Source: JAQVSH01 sp964451605
Lineage (GTDB): Bacteria > Bacteroidota > Bacteroidia > Bacteroidales > UBA4181
DNA: 38,793 bases
Direction of reading: 5' to 3'
NCBI GenBank assembly: GCA_964451605.1
Contig: CAYVJA010000022.1
Span: forward strand, 1 to 38,793
Below are positions 24,185 to 32,502 of the stretch, piece after piece. The stretch's first letter is position 1; each line of letters begins with the position of its first letter. Below the pieces are notes generated by a model that did not search any database, had not been told where the DNA came from, and saw only the letters and a program-made list of their open reading frames with translations. The position numbers and the translations under genes were made by a program.

Positions 24185-25440
24185 CCCGAAAAGATATTGA
24201 GATCATGGCACCTGCCGGATCGCCGGAGTCGCTTGAGGCTGCCATTGCAGCGGGTGCCGATGCCGTCTATTTCGGCGTGGGAAAGTTGAATATGAGAGCC
24301 CGTTCGTCGGTGAACTTCTCTGTCGACGACCTGCCGGCTGTGGCACAACGCTGCGCCGAAGCGGGTGTCAGGAGTTATCTCACCATGAATACTGTGATCT
24401 ATCCCGACGATCTGCCTGCCATGCGAGCCACTGTCGATGCAGCTCTGCAGGCAGGAATCGATGCTGTGATTGCCTCTGATATGTCGGTTATTGGCTATGC
24501 CCGCAGCAAAGGACTTCCCGTTCACATCTCTACGCAGGTAAACGTGGCCAATCAGGAGGCGGTTGCCTTCTATGCGCAGTTTGCCGATGTGATGGTTCTT
24601 GCGAGGGAGTTGTCGCTCCCGCAGGTGGAAGAGATTCATAAAGCTATTGTCGGACAATCCATTACCGGCCCTTCCGGAAAGGAGGTCCGGCTCGAAATGT
24701 TTGTGCATGGCGCTCTCTGTATGGCTATCTCCGGGAAGTGTTACCTCAGTCTTCACACCTATGGTAAATCGGCCAACCGCGGAGCCTGTCTGCAACTATG
24801 CAGGCGGTCGTACCGGGTTACCGATACCGAGACCGAAAACGAACTGGAAATCGACAATGAGTATATCATGTCGCCCAAAGATCTCTGCACGATTGGTTTT
24901 CTCAATAAGCTGCTCGATTCGGGTGTTCGGGTTTTGAAAATTGAGGGCAGGGCCAGAGGCCCGGAATATGTGCATACAGTAACCTCCTGTTATCGCGAAG
25001 CGGTGGAAGCCTGGCTCGATGGCACCTTCTCGGACGAGGAAAAGATTTCCGGCTGGAAAGAGCGTTTGTCGCGGGTCTTTAACCGGGGTTTTTGGGATGG
25101 GTACTATTTGGGTCAAAAAATGGGAGAGTGGAGCCATACTTACGGTTCTCAGGCCACCTGCCGTAAGGTCTATATCGGGAAATGCACCAATTGGTTCTCC
25201 CGGCTCGGGGTGGCAGAATTTGTACTCGAAACAGGCAGCCTGAAAACCGGCGATTCCGTATTAATTACAGGCGCAACCACCGGTGTTGCCGAAATGGTGG
25301 TCGGCGAGCTTCGTCTGGAGTACGATCCCGTTGAGGAGGTAAAAAAGGGCGATCGCTTTTCGCTTAAGACCGGAGTTCAGGTCCATCGGGGCGACCGGCT
25401 TTTCAGATGGGATTCGGTGTCGAACCCAGAAGACTCTTAA
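24181..25440 (+). CDS. Peptidase U32 family protein (TrhP/RlhA-like)
   Basis: A 419-residue U32-family protein. The N-terminal barrel has MAPAGSPESLEAAIAAGADAVYFG. The conserved Cys region comprises HGALCMAISGKCYLS and GACLQLCRRSY, four Cys that could bind an Fe-S cluster. A C-terminal beta domain follows. Bacterial relatives TrhP and RlhA take part in prephenate-dependent hydroxylation of tRNA wobble uridine or 23S rRNA cytidine; this length is nearer TrhP. Peptidase activity is only the historical name. It is coupled to the histidine kinase by ATGA, and its last 38 bp overlap the convergent mlaF-like gene. Confidence 0.88.
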   Translation: MTRKDIEIMAPAGSPESLEAAIAAGADAVYFGVGKLNMRARSSVNFSVDDLPAVAQRCAEAGVRSYLTMNTVIYPDDLPAMRATVDAALQAGIDAVIASDMSVIGYARSKGLPVHISTQVNVANQEAVAFYAQFADVMVLARELSLPQVEEIHKAIVGQSITGPSGKEVRLEMFVHGALCMAISGKCYLSLHTYGKSANRGACLQLCRRSYRVTDTETENELEIDNEYIMSPKDLCTIGFLNKLLDSGVRVLKIEGRARGPEYVHTVTSCYREAVEAWLDGTFSDEEKISGWKERLSRVFNRGFWDGYYLGQKMGEWSHTYGSQATCRKVYIGKCTNWFSRLGVAEFVLETGSLKTGDSVLITGATTGVAEMVVGELRLEYDPVEEVKKGDRFSLKTGVQVHRGDRLFRWDSVSNPEDS

Positions 25441-26176
25441 TCTTCTTACCCATATTGGTGGCAAAGACAAAATCGTTCAGCGCTGCGTTGCTGGTGTGAA
25501 GAATCTCCTCTTTGGTTCCTTCCCATCCTTTTTCCCCTTCGTAGACAAATATCACCTTGTCGCCAATCGACAACACCGAGTTCATATCATGGGTGTTAAC
25601 AACGGTAGTGATATTGTACTCCATGGTAATCTCTTTGATCAAATCGTCAATGAGAATCCCGGTTTGCGGATCGAGCCCCGAGTTGGGCTCGTCGCAGAAG
25701 AGATATTTTGGATTCAGTGCAATGGCTCTGGCAATGGCAGCGCGCTTTTTCATCCCCCCGCTAATCTCGGCAGGATAGAGTTTATGCGCAGCGCTCAGAT
25801 TTACCCTGTCGAGACAGAAATCGACCCGCTGTTTTTTTTCAAGGGTCGACATATTGGTAAACATATCGAGCGGGAACCGAACGTTCTCTTCGATGGTCGA
25901 TGAGTCGAAGAGTGCACCTCCCTGGAAGAGCATGCCAATCTGTTTGCGAATCTCCTTCTTCTCTTCGAAGGGAAGATGGTTAAAGACCACATCATCGAAC
26001 ACAATCTCGCCCGAATCGGGTTGGAGCAAACCCACAATCAGCTTTATCAGTACCGTTTTCCCCGAACCGCTCTCTCCGATAACCAGATTGGTTTTCCCGC
26101 TTTCGAAGAGCGTGGAAAAGTTTTTGGTTACTGCCTTAGCACCAAAGCTTTTAGAGATATTCCTGAGTTCTATCAT
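25403..26176 (-). CDS. MlaF-like ABC transporter ATP-binding protein
   Basis: A 257-residue ABC ATPase of the Mla/Ttg2 phospholipid or organic-solvent-tolerance group. Walker A is GESGSGKTVLIKL, the signature is EISGGMKKRAAIARAI, Walker B is YLFCDEPNSGLDP with the D-loop, and the switch His is in VNTHDM. With the MlaE-type permease it should power lipid trafficking between the inner and outer membranes. Its ATG overlaps the permease stop (ATGA). The next gene downstream is the convergent U32 gene, so an MCE-domain (MlaD) gene is missing from this operon. Confidence 0.92.
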   Translation of the reverse strand: MIELRNISKSFGAKAVTKNFSTLFESGKTNLVIGESGSGKTVLIKLIVGLLQPDSGEIVFDDVVFNHLPFEEKKEIRKQIGMLFQGGALFDSSTIEENVRFPLDMFTNMSTLEKKQRVDFCLDRVNLSAAHKLYPAEISGGMKKRAAIARAIALNPKYLFCDEPNSGLDPQTGILIDDLIKEITMEYNITTVVNTHDMNSVLSIGDKVIFVYEGEKGWEGTKEEILHTSNAALNDFVFATNMGKKIKSLLGSTPNPI

Positions 26177-26913
26177 GACAGCATCAGTTGGGTAAGGATC
26201 AGGTCGGCAACCAGTATTAAAATGCTACTCCAGACAACCGAGGTGGTGCTGGCCTTTCCTACCTCCAGCGATCCTCCGGATACATGATAACCGAAATAGG
26301 CCGGAATGGTAGTGACAATCAGCGCATAGACCAACATTTTTATAATGGCATACCACACATAGTAAAGATTGAGCGCGTAGCGGATACCCGAGATGAAATC
26401 TTCCGAAGAGACCACTCCCGAAAGGGTGCCGAGCGACCACCCCCCGAAGATACCCACCATCATACTCATTACGCAGAGAACCGGGAAGAAAAAGAGTGCC
26501 GCCGCAATCTTGGGCAATACCAGGAAACAGGCAGAGTTAACCCCCATAATCTCCAATGCATCAATCTGTTCGGTTACCTGCATTGTCCCGATTTCGGACG
26601 AGATACTGGAACCGGCTTTCCCGGCAAGAATCAAAGCAATAATGGTAGATGAGAATTCCAACAGAACGGTATCGCGTGCCATCAGGCCAATCAGATAGGA
26701 GGGGAGAAAGGGATTCTCCATATTATAGGCTGTCTGAATGGTAATTACAGCTCCGATAAATAACGAGATTATCGTAACAATTCCGACAGAGCTGATGCCC
26801 AGATTCTCGATTTCACGGATTATCTGCTTGTAATAGACCCTGAAACGTTCGGGCTTCGAAAATACCCGACCCATGAAAAGGATATATTTTCCGATATGTT
26901 CCAGAATAGCCAT
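26173..26913 (-). CDS. MlaE-like ABC transporter permease
   Basis: A 246-residue MlaE/YrbE permease with about five to six hydrophobic helices. Family segments include the amphipathic N-terminus (ILEHIGKYILFMGRVFSKPE), the GSSISSEIGTMQVTEQIDALEIMGV coupling region and the C-terminal STTSVVWSSILILVADLILTQ. By family it forms the membrane part of the phospholipid transporter with MlaF. It is the first gene of a two-gene unit, with a TACTTTTG box upstream. Confidence 0.92.
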   Translation of the reverse strand: MAILEHIGKYILFMGRVFSKPERFRVYYKQIIREIENLGISSVGIVTIISLFIGAVITIQTAYNMENPFLPSYLIGLMARDTVLLEFSSTIIALILAGKAGSSISSEIGTMQVTEQIDALEIMGVNSACFLVLPKIAAALFFFPVLCVMSMMVGIFGGWSLGTLSGVVSSEDFISGIRYALNLYYVWYAIIKMLVYALIVTTIPAYFGYHVSGGSLEVGKASTTSVVWSSILILVADLILTQLMLS

Positions 26914-26928
26914 ACGCTACTTTTTCTG

Positions 26929-26936
26929 CAAAAGTA
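26929..26936 (-). promoter_or_regulatory. -7 box for the mlaE-mlaF unit
   Basis: The minus strand reads TACTTTTG, matching TAnnTTTG, 15 nt before the permease ATG. No clear -33 element was seen. Confidence 0.45.
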
Positions 26937-27017
26937 CCAAATCCCCCCATCGATTGAACCGTTTCTGCCCAATTTTGTTCTTCTTTTCAGAGTTATTCAC
27001 CCTAATCATGGAATACT

Positions 27018-27200
27018 ATGGAGAATCAAGTAAAAGTTTTGGAGTTTATGGTAAAGGCCGATTCGCCTGTTTCGCCCGGTCAGATTGCCGAAGGCACAGG
27101 CCTCGACCGAAAGGTAGTAGATAAAGCCATCAAGCAACTTAAGGACGAACAGAAAATTGAATCGCCCCGCCGCTGCTTTTACGCTGTGACGGGGCGATAG
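27018..27200 (+). CDS. Small winged-helix DNA-binding protein
   Basis: A 60-residue protein consisting of a single winged helix-turn-helix. The pattern VLEFMVKADSPVSPGQIAEGTG, then DRKVVDKAIKQLKDEQKI, then SPRRCFYAV matches helix 1, the HTH pair and the wing of MarR/ArsR-like folds. It has no ligand or dimerisation domain, so it may be a minimal regulator or DNA-binding module. An earlier ATG at 27008 is out of frame. A 9-bp inverted repeat (ATCGCCCCG 27161-27169, CGGGGCGAT 27190-27198) spans its last codons. It converges on ddh with a 20-bp gap. Confidence 0.72.
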   Translation: MENQVKVLEFMVKADSPVSPGQIAEGTGLDRKVVDKAIKQLKDEQKIESPRRCFYAVTGR

Positions 27201-27220
27201 GGTAAAATCGTCAATGGAGG

Positions 27221-28126
27221 TTATACAAGGGTTTTAATCAGGGTCTCGCGACATCCGGGAAGGAGATCCATAACCGCTATCTCCGGCATGGTATAGGCGC
27301 CCGGGCGCTGTTTTGTGCAGGCTCTGGCGCAACTCACCAGAATTTGTGCGGTAAGTGCAGGGTTGTTAATCTTCATCCGGAACTCAAAGAGTTGATTCTG
27401 GGTACGTCCCGATACCCCTTTCCGTTCCATCAGAACGCCGTGTCCCATATCCGACAGTGCATCGACCGAAGGTACCTGCTGTACGATAGTTTGGTCTTTT
27501 GCAAAGTAGTCGTCTTTCAGAATGGCCTGTTCCACTTTGCTGAAGTCGGCGCCCTCCTCCAGTTCTACATAGACCATCCGCCGGTGTACCCCTGTACCCG
27601 TGGGGATGGTCATGGAGAGCGCTTTTTTAACCCCCTCCTTCGATTTGGCTGCCACAGAGTGTCCCATACTCATCCCCGGCCCAAAGTTTGTATATGTTAG
27701 TCCTTTTGGAGCCATTGCCAGCATCAGGCTTCTGACAACAGAGTCGCTTCCCGGATCCCATCCTGCCGAAATAATCGATGTGCATTGGTGCTTTTTGCAT
27801 GTTTCGTCGAGGAGACACCGCAGATTCCATAAAGCCTCTCCATGGATATCGAAGCTATCGACAGTATGAATACCCAGAGCGGTGATAGCCGGGGCGGTTT
27901 CCGGAATAGAGCGGGTGGGGCCGCAAAGAATCGCCACATCTACCTTACCGAGCTCCTGAATTTGAGAGACCACCTTAATACCATTCAATTCGGGAGCCGC
28001 ATTGCTCACCGAACCGGGGCGGCGAACCACACCGGCCAACTCCATATCGGGAGCCTCCAGAACGGCCTCAACGGTGTATCGACCAATATTCCCATACCCG
28101 ACAACGGCAACTTTGATTTTTTCCAT
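27221..28126 (-). CDS. ddh: meso-Diaminopimelate dehydrogenase
   Basis: A protein of about 301 residues. The N-terminal NADP-binding motif AVVGYGNIGRYTVEAV is followed by the RRPGS region and the meso-DAP dehydrogenase segments SAGWDPGSDSVVR, GPGMSMGHSVAAK and TGTGVHRRMVYVE. By family it aminates tetrahydrodipicolinate to meso-2,6-diaminopimelate in one step, for peptidoglycan and lysine synthesis. The frame has two ATGs (MHMEK); I prefer 28126, two codons in. It is a single-gene unit in the window. Confidence 0.93.
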   Translation of the reverse strand: MEKIKVAVVGYGNIGRYTVEAVLEAPDMELAGVVRRPGSVSNAAPELNGIKVVSQIQELGKVDVAILCGPTRSIPETAPAITALGIHTVDSFDIHGEALWNLRCLLDETCKKHQCTSIISAGWDPGSDSVVRSLMLAMAPKGLTYTNFGPGMSMGHSVAAKSKEGVKKALSMTIPTGTGVHRRMVYVELEEGADFSKVEQAILKDDYFAKDQTIVQQVPSVDALSDMGHGVLMERKGVSGRTQNQLFEFRMKINNPALTAQILVSCARACTKQRPGAYTMPEIAVMDLLPGCRETLIKTLV

Positions 28127-28297
28127 ATGCATAGCTTTTAAGTACGTTCAATTGTAGATTTTCAAAATACAGAGCAAAATTCCTACTTTTTGGCAGAATA
28201 ACCAACCTTTTTTTTACTTTATATTGCTTTTGACAGTTTTTTTCTGTCATTTTTCTCTGAGACAACTGCAGGTCCGGCCTGTATCCTGATTATTCGA

Positions 28298-28315
28298 TAT
28301 CTTTGTCTATCTTTG
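28298..28315 (+). promoter_or_regulatory. Twin -7 boxes upstream of the DUF4290-murA unit
   Basis: TATCTTTG occurs twice, at 28298-28305 and 28308-28315, both matching TAnnTTTG, 31-48 nt before the DUF4290 ATG at 28346. No strong -33 element is visible. The second box also argues against an upstream TTG start at 28313. Confidence 0.5.
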
Positions 28316-28345
28316 TGCGCCAACTATTTTGATACCCATAGACCT

Positions 28346-29002
28346 ATGTTTGAGTACAACACCTCCAGAAAGAAGCTTATATTCCCGGAATATGGGAGGA
28401 ATATTCAGGAGATGGTCGATCATATACAAACCATTGCTGACAGGGAGGAGCGAAACCGGGCTGCTAAAGGTATTATCGATATCATGGGTACCATTCAGCC
28501 CCATCTTCGTGATACCAACGATTTCAAGCATAAGTTGTGGGACCATCTGGCCATCATGTCTGACTTTCAGCTCGATATCGACTATCCCTACGACCTGCCC
28601 ACCCTCGAAACGCTCAGTGAAAAGCCCCATTCGGTTCCCTATCCTACCATGTCGGTTGCCAATCGGCACTATGGCAGCATTATTTTGGCAATGATCCGGG
28701 TGGCCTGCGATATGGAGGAGGGTGAGATGCGAAATCATCTGGTTGAGTTGATTGCCATCAATATGAAGAAGTCTTATCTTTCGTGGAACAGGGAGAGCGT
28801 AGAAGATGAGATTATTATCAAAGATCTGGAGCGTCTTTCGAATGGAGCGCTCAAAGTACAGGAGATTGCCCGTTACACCGAATCGCGCGCGTATCCTCAA
28901 CAGCGTCCGCAGGGTGGTATCAATAAGAAGAGACGTCCGTTTCATTCGAATTACAAGTCGAATAACGGCCGGAACTTCAATGGCAACAGCAAAAAACAGT
29001 AG
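28346..29002 (+). CDS. DUF4290 family protein
   Basis: A 218-residue soluble protein of the Bacteroidetes-specific DUF4290 family. The N-terminus EYNTSRKKLIFPEYGRNIQ and the helical core with KHKLWDHLAIMSDF are typical. The C-terminal tail is basic and rich in Asn, Arg and Gln (from about residue 185, with KKRRPFHSN and NNGRNFNGN), possibly an RNA- or membrane-binding disordered tail. Function is unknown. It is 18 bp upstream of murA and probably co-transcribed with it. The start at 28346 is chosen because the longer frame (TTG 28313) overlaps a promoter-like box. Confidence 0.84.
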   Translation: MFEYNTSRKKLIFPEYGRNIQEMVDHIQTIADREERNRAAKGIIDIMGTIQPHLRDTNDFKHKLWDHLAIMSDFQLDIDYPYDLPTLETLSEKPHSVPYPTMSVANRHYGSIILAMIRVACDMEEGEMRNHLVELIAINMKKSYLSWNRESVEDEIIIKDLERLSNGALKVQEIARYTESRAYPQQRPQGGINKKRRPFHSNYKSNNGRNFNGNSKKQ

Positions 29003-29020
29003 TTCTTCAGAGAATACCGT

Positions 29021-30328
29021 ATGGCGGCTTTCGAAATTGAGGGCGGTGCCCGCCTGAGTGGTTCAATACGACCTCAAGGAGCCAAGAATGAGGCCCTTGA
29101 AGTGATTTGTGCCTGTCTGCTTACCCCGGAAGAGGTGATTCTGCATAATGTACCCGATATCCTGGATGTCAATATCCTGATAGATATTCTGAGAGATCTG
29201 GGTGTAAAGGTCACAAACAGGGGCAATGGCTCATTCGCTTTCCAGGCTTCTTCGGTTGATGTGGAGGCATTAAATGATCCGGAGGTCAGAATCAAAGCCA
29301 TTCGTCTTCGCGGATCCATAATGATTGTAGGTCCCTTGCTGGCCCGTTTTGGCAAAGGCTACATTCCGCAACCGGGAGGCGACAAGATCGGCCGCCGCCG
29401 TGTCGATACCCACTTTATCGGATTCGAAAAACTCGGTGCCAGGGCGCTCTTTCGGCCCGAGGAGGGGGTGTTTTGCGTGGAATCCGATCGGCTCACGGGC
29501 AGTTATATGTTGCTCGACGAAGCTTCGGTAACCGGAACCGCAAATCTGTTGATGGCTGCTTCGCTGGCCGAGGGGGTAACCACTCTCTACAACGCTGCCT
29601 GCGAACCCTATGTACAGCAGTTATGCCGGATGTTGAACCGAATGGGTGCCCGTATCTCGGGCGTCGGGTCGAATCTGCTTACCATCGAGGGGGTAACCTC
29701 TCTCAGCGGTTGCGAGCATACACTTCTGCCCGATATGATTGAGGTGGGCAGTTTTATCGGACTTGCTGCCATAACCGGTTCGTCGCTCACTATAGAAGAG
29801 GTCTCTTGTCCTAATCTGGGTATCATTCCCGATCAGTTCCGACGCTTAGGTATCCATATTGAGCAGCGTGGCGACAATCTCTATATCCCTGCACACGAAA
29901 CGTACGAGATTGAAAGCTTTATGGATGGCTCTATCATGAGTGTTTCGGATGCCCCGTGGCCCGGACTTACCCCCGATTTGCTGAGTGTTTTTTTGGTGGT
30001 AGCTACACAGGCGGTGGGTAGTTTGCTGATTCACCAAAAGATGTTTGAGAGTCGTCTCTTTTTCGTGGACAAACTGATTGATATGGGAGCCCAGATTATT
30101 TTGTGCGATCCTCACAGAGCTGTGGTAATCGGTTTGGGAAAGCGGCATGCTTTGCGCGCCACCCGAATGGCCTCGCCCGATATTCGTGCCGGAGTGGCGT
30201 TGCTGATTGCCGCACTCTCGGCCGAAGGGAAGAGTATCATTGATAATGTAGAGCAGATAGACCGCGGTTACTCTGCCATCGATACCCGGCTAAACCGGCT
30301 GGGTGCCTCCATCCGTAGGATAGGATGA
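29021..30328 (+). CDS. murA: UDP-N-acetylglucosamine 1-carboxyvinyltransferase
   Basis: A 435-residue MurA, which transfers enolpyruvate from PEP to UDP-GlcNAc in the first committed step of peptidoglycan synthesis. GAKNEALE supplies the catalytic Lys22-Asn23. The active-site loop reads PQPGGDKIGRRRVDTH, so the residue equivalent to E. coli Cys115, the fosfomycin target, is Asp121 (codon GAC at 29381-29383). The SVTGTANLLMAA and PDMIEVGSFI segments are also typical. The 3' end overlaps the convergent lpxH by 39 bp. Confidence 0.96.
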   Translation: MAAFEIEGGARLSGSIRPQGAKNEALEVICACLLTPEEVILHNVPDILDVNILIDILRDLGVKVTNRGNGSFAFQASSVDVEALNDPEVRIKAIRLRGSIMIVGPLLARFGKGYIPQPGGDKIGRRRVDTHFIGFEKLGARALFRPEEGVFCVESDRLTGSYMLLDEASVTGTANLLMAASLAEGVTTLYNAACEPYVQQLCRMLNRMGARISGVGSNLLTIEGVTSLSGCEHTLLPDMIEVGSFIGLAAITGSSLTIEEVSCPNLGIIPDQFRRLGIHIEQRGDNLYIPAHETYEIESFMDGSIMSVSDAPWPGLTPDLLSVFLVVATQAVGSLLIHQKMFESRLFFVDKLIDMGAQIILCDPHRAVVIGLGKRHALRATRMASPDIRAGVALLIAALSAEGKSIIDNVEQIDRGYSAIDTRLNRLGASIRRIG

Positions 30329-31126
30329 CCCCTCTCTGTATATAGGGACACGGTTCTGTTGGTTAAAGGAGAGAAGGGAGAGCTCCTTCCCGTCGAATAC
30401 GGCATAGGTACACGCCTCAATCCATTCGCCCAGCCCAATCAGCCTGCTTCCGCCGGTGAGTTCCACATCCATTGGCAAGTGTCGGTGTCCCATTACAAAA
30501 AAACGGGAATACTGCTCTTTCAGACTCTGTTCGGCAAACTGAAACTGTGCTTCTCTTTCCCTTCCTAAAAATGGAGTATAGACTCCTTTAGCCAAACGAC
30601 TTCGTTTGGACCATCCCTGTCCCAGAGCCAGATTCCAGTCGGGATGCATCTTCGAAAAGAGCCACTGAAGGGTTTTATTGGAAAAGCAGGCCTTCATAAT
30701 TTTGTACAACCGTTCATCGTTGCCCACTCCATCGCCGTGACCCAAATAGAACGGGACATCATACAAAGTGGTATAGACGGCTTTTCGTAAAATCGTGATA
30801 CCTACCTCCTCGGTAAGATACCGGAATGTCCATAAATCATGATTGCCGGGGAAAAAATAGACCGGAATGCCTTTGTCGGTGATTTTTGCGACCGCACCCA
30901 GAAAGCGCACAAATCCTGCGGGTACCACTCTGCGGAATTCATACCAGTAGTCGAAAAGATCGCCCATAAGGAAAACAGCGCCTGCTTCACCGGCAATGCT
31001 CTCCAGCCAGGCCACCACCCGAAGCTCCCTTTCGAGACTCTGATGATACGAACCCAGGCCCAGATGGAAGTCGGAGGCAAAGAAGATTTTTTTGCCCGGC
31101 AATAGAGTCAGTTCGCTATTTTGCAT
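30290..31126 (-). CDS. lpxH: UDP-2,3-diacylglucosamine hydrolase-like metallophosphoesterase
   Basis: A 278-residue calcineurin-like phosphoesterase. The metal-binding blocks appear in order: ASDFHLGLG, MGDLFDYWYEF, GNHDLW, LGHGDG and MGHRHLP. The DYWYEF segment and later His-rich blocks are typical of LpxH, which makes lipid X in lipid A synthesis at the inner membrane. It is somewhat longer than the 240-260 residues of proteobacterial LpxH. It lies downstream of the TlpA-like gene, overlapping it by 11 bp, and converges on murA with a 39-bp overlap. Confidence 0.87.
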   Translation of the reverse strand: MQNSELTLLPGKKIFFASDFHLGLGSYHQSLERELRVVAWLESIAGEAGAVFLMGDLFDYWYEFRRVVPAGFVRFLGAVAKITDKGIPVYFFPGNHDLWTFRYLTEEVGITILRKAVYTTLYDVPFYLGHGDGVGNDERLYKIMKACFSNKTLQWLFSKMHPDWNLALGQGWSKRSRLAKGVYTPFLGREREAQFQFAEQSLKEQYSRFFVMGHRHLPMDVELTGGSRLIGLGEWIEACTYAVFDGKELSLLSFNQQNRVPIYREGSSYPTDGGTQPV

Positions 31127-32294
31127 CCTCGAGCAGAGTAGCTAATTTTTCGGAGAGTTTTGCGCCAAAAAGATCTTTTGCAATGATGGTTCCCTCCTTA
31201 TCCAGCAGAAAATTGGCAGGAATCTCGTCAAGTGAATAAGACGATACCACAGGTGATTCCCAGTATTTCAGATCGGAGACATGTTTCCAGAGGCCGATAC
31301 TGTCTTCGGCAATGGCTTCAGTCCACTGTTGTTTATTGCGGTCGAGTGAAACCTGAACAATTTCGAACATGGGCCCCTTATATTTCCCGTAGACCTCGCG
31401 CAACGTCTTATTGGCTTCCCGGCAGGGGGTACACCATCCCGCCCAAAAATCGACCAGCACATACTTTCCCTTAAGCGAAGTGAGCGAGAAGACTGAGCCG
31501 GAAGGGGTCTCCATACGGATTTCGGGAGCCGGCTGACCCAATCCGGAGAGCATACGCTGAACCTTATCAAGCCGGATTTGCTCCTTGATCTGAACCACAT
31601 TCCCATGCAGTTTCTGCACATAGGCCGAGGCAGGATACTTGGAATAGAGAGATGAGTCGACCTTTTCGAACCAAACCAGATCGTCGCTTCCGTTAAGGAT
31701 GTATGTGCCGGGCTTTACCTGCAGATAAACCGCATAGAGAGACACCATATCCGAAAGATTCTCGTTGATAAAACCGGTGGTTATTGTATGCAGACGCTCC
31801 AGCTCATTGGCAAAAGTGGCTTCGGCCATCATCTTTATGTTTTCGTAGTTTCGGTGATCGACAAAGCGCAGCAGCAGCGTATTCAGGGAATCGACCATAA
31901 AGGCCCCTTTGCGCGCCTCGTCGGCCAGCGCTTTGATCTTTTCCGACGATTCGCTTCCCTCTACCTGATAGGTGGAAGAGAGGTGGGCGGCATGGCCTGA
32001 AATGACAATATGGTTACCCGGTTCGGCCAGGACAGTGATGGCATCATCAGGTGCCAGATTGGTTCGGATGGTGTAAAAGACAGGGATAGAGGCCGGTTTG
32101 TGGATTCTGTCCTTTTTTGAATTGCCGGGGAAGAGGGTGTCTGTCGAACTGGTGGTTTCGGAGAGCGATGAGATGAAAATTTTGGTGGTGTCATTGACTC
32201 CCTCCAGGTTCAACTCTATCGATAAAATTCCTCCTTCGCTGCATCCTGAGGCAATTAGCGAGAGAAAGAGAATAATGGCAAAAAACTTGTGCAT
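31116..32294 (-). CDS. TlpA-like thiol-disulfide lipoprotein (DUF4369-thioredoxin)
   Basis: A 392-residue lipoprotein. The signal peptide ends in lipobox LIASGC (Cys18). An N-terminal DUF4369-like beta domain covers roughly residues 20-120, followed by a helical linker. The C-terminal thioredoxin domain has WAGWCTPCRE, giving a CTPC redox pair, and the cis-Pro region SLDEIPANFLLDKEG. By family it is a periplasmic thiol-disulfide oxidoreductase, common in Bacteroidetes stress and cytochrome-maturation contexts. It is the first gene of a unit with lpxH, driven from a TACATTTG box. Confidence 0.9.
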   Translation of the reverse strand: MHKFFAIILFLSLIASGCSEGGILSIELNLEGVNDTTKIFISSLSETTSSTDTLFPGNSKKDRIHKPASIPVFYTIRTNLAPDDAITVLAEPGNHIVISGHAAHLSSTYQVEGSESSEKIKALADEARKGAFMVDSLNTLLLRFVDHRNYENIKMMAEATFANELERLHTITTGFINENLSDMVSLYAVYLQVKPGTYILNGSDDLVWFEKVDSSLYSKYPASAYVQKLHGNVVQIKEQIRLDKVQRMLSGLGQPAPEIRMETPSGSVFSLTSLKGKYVLVDFWAGWCTPCREANKTLREVYGKYKGPMFEIVQVSLDRNKQQWTEAIAEDSIGLWKHVSDLKYWESPVVSSYSLDEIPANFLLDKEGTIIAKDLFGAKLSEKLATLLEDAK

Positions 32295-32319
32295 AGAAGC
32301 CTTAAAATTCGAATGTTGA

Positions 32320-32352
32320 CAAATGTATAAGTTTTCGTTGAACTATTTTCAA
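32320..32352 (-). promoter_or_regulatory. Promoter of the TlpA-like/lpxH unit
   Basis: The minus strand has TTG (32350-32352), a 22-nt spacer and TACATTTG (32320-32327), a match to TAnnTTTG, about 26 nt before the ATG at 32294. Confidence 0.55.
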
Positions 32353-32389
32353 CCTCGGGGGTTTATTGAATGTGACGGTTCGATTTTTG

Positions 32390-32420
32390 TTGATTCCGAC
32401 GAAAATTTTTTGTATCTTCG
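32390..32420 (+). promoter_or_regulatory. Promoter of the glycogen cluster
   Basis: TTG (32390-32392), a 20-nt spacer and TATCTTCG (32413-32420), one base off TAnnTTTG, lie about 83 nt before the debranching-enzyme ATG. The region is divergent from the TlpA-like promoter. Confidence 0.5.
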
Positions 32421-32502
32421 TCGTATTGAAGTTATCTCATATACCGAGGGTTCTTTCTCCCGGCAGTTTTTTTTTTTCAGTTTCTGATTACAATCATTTA
32501 GC

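Noticed and set aside
28313..28345. Earlier TTG start for DUF4290
   Set aside because: The codon lies within a TATCTTTG promoter-like box; the ATG at 28346 gives the family N-terminus.
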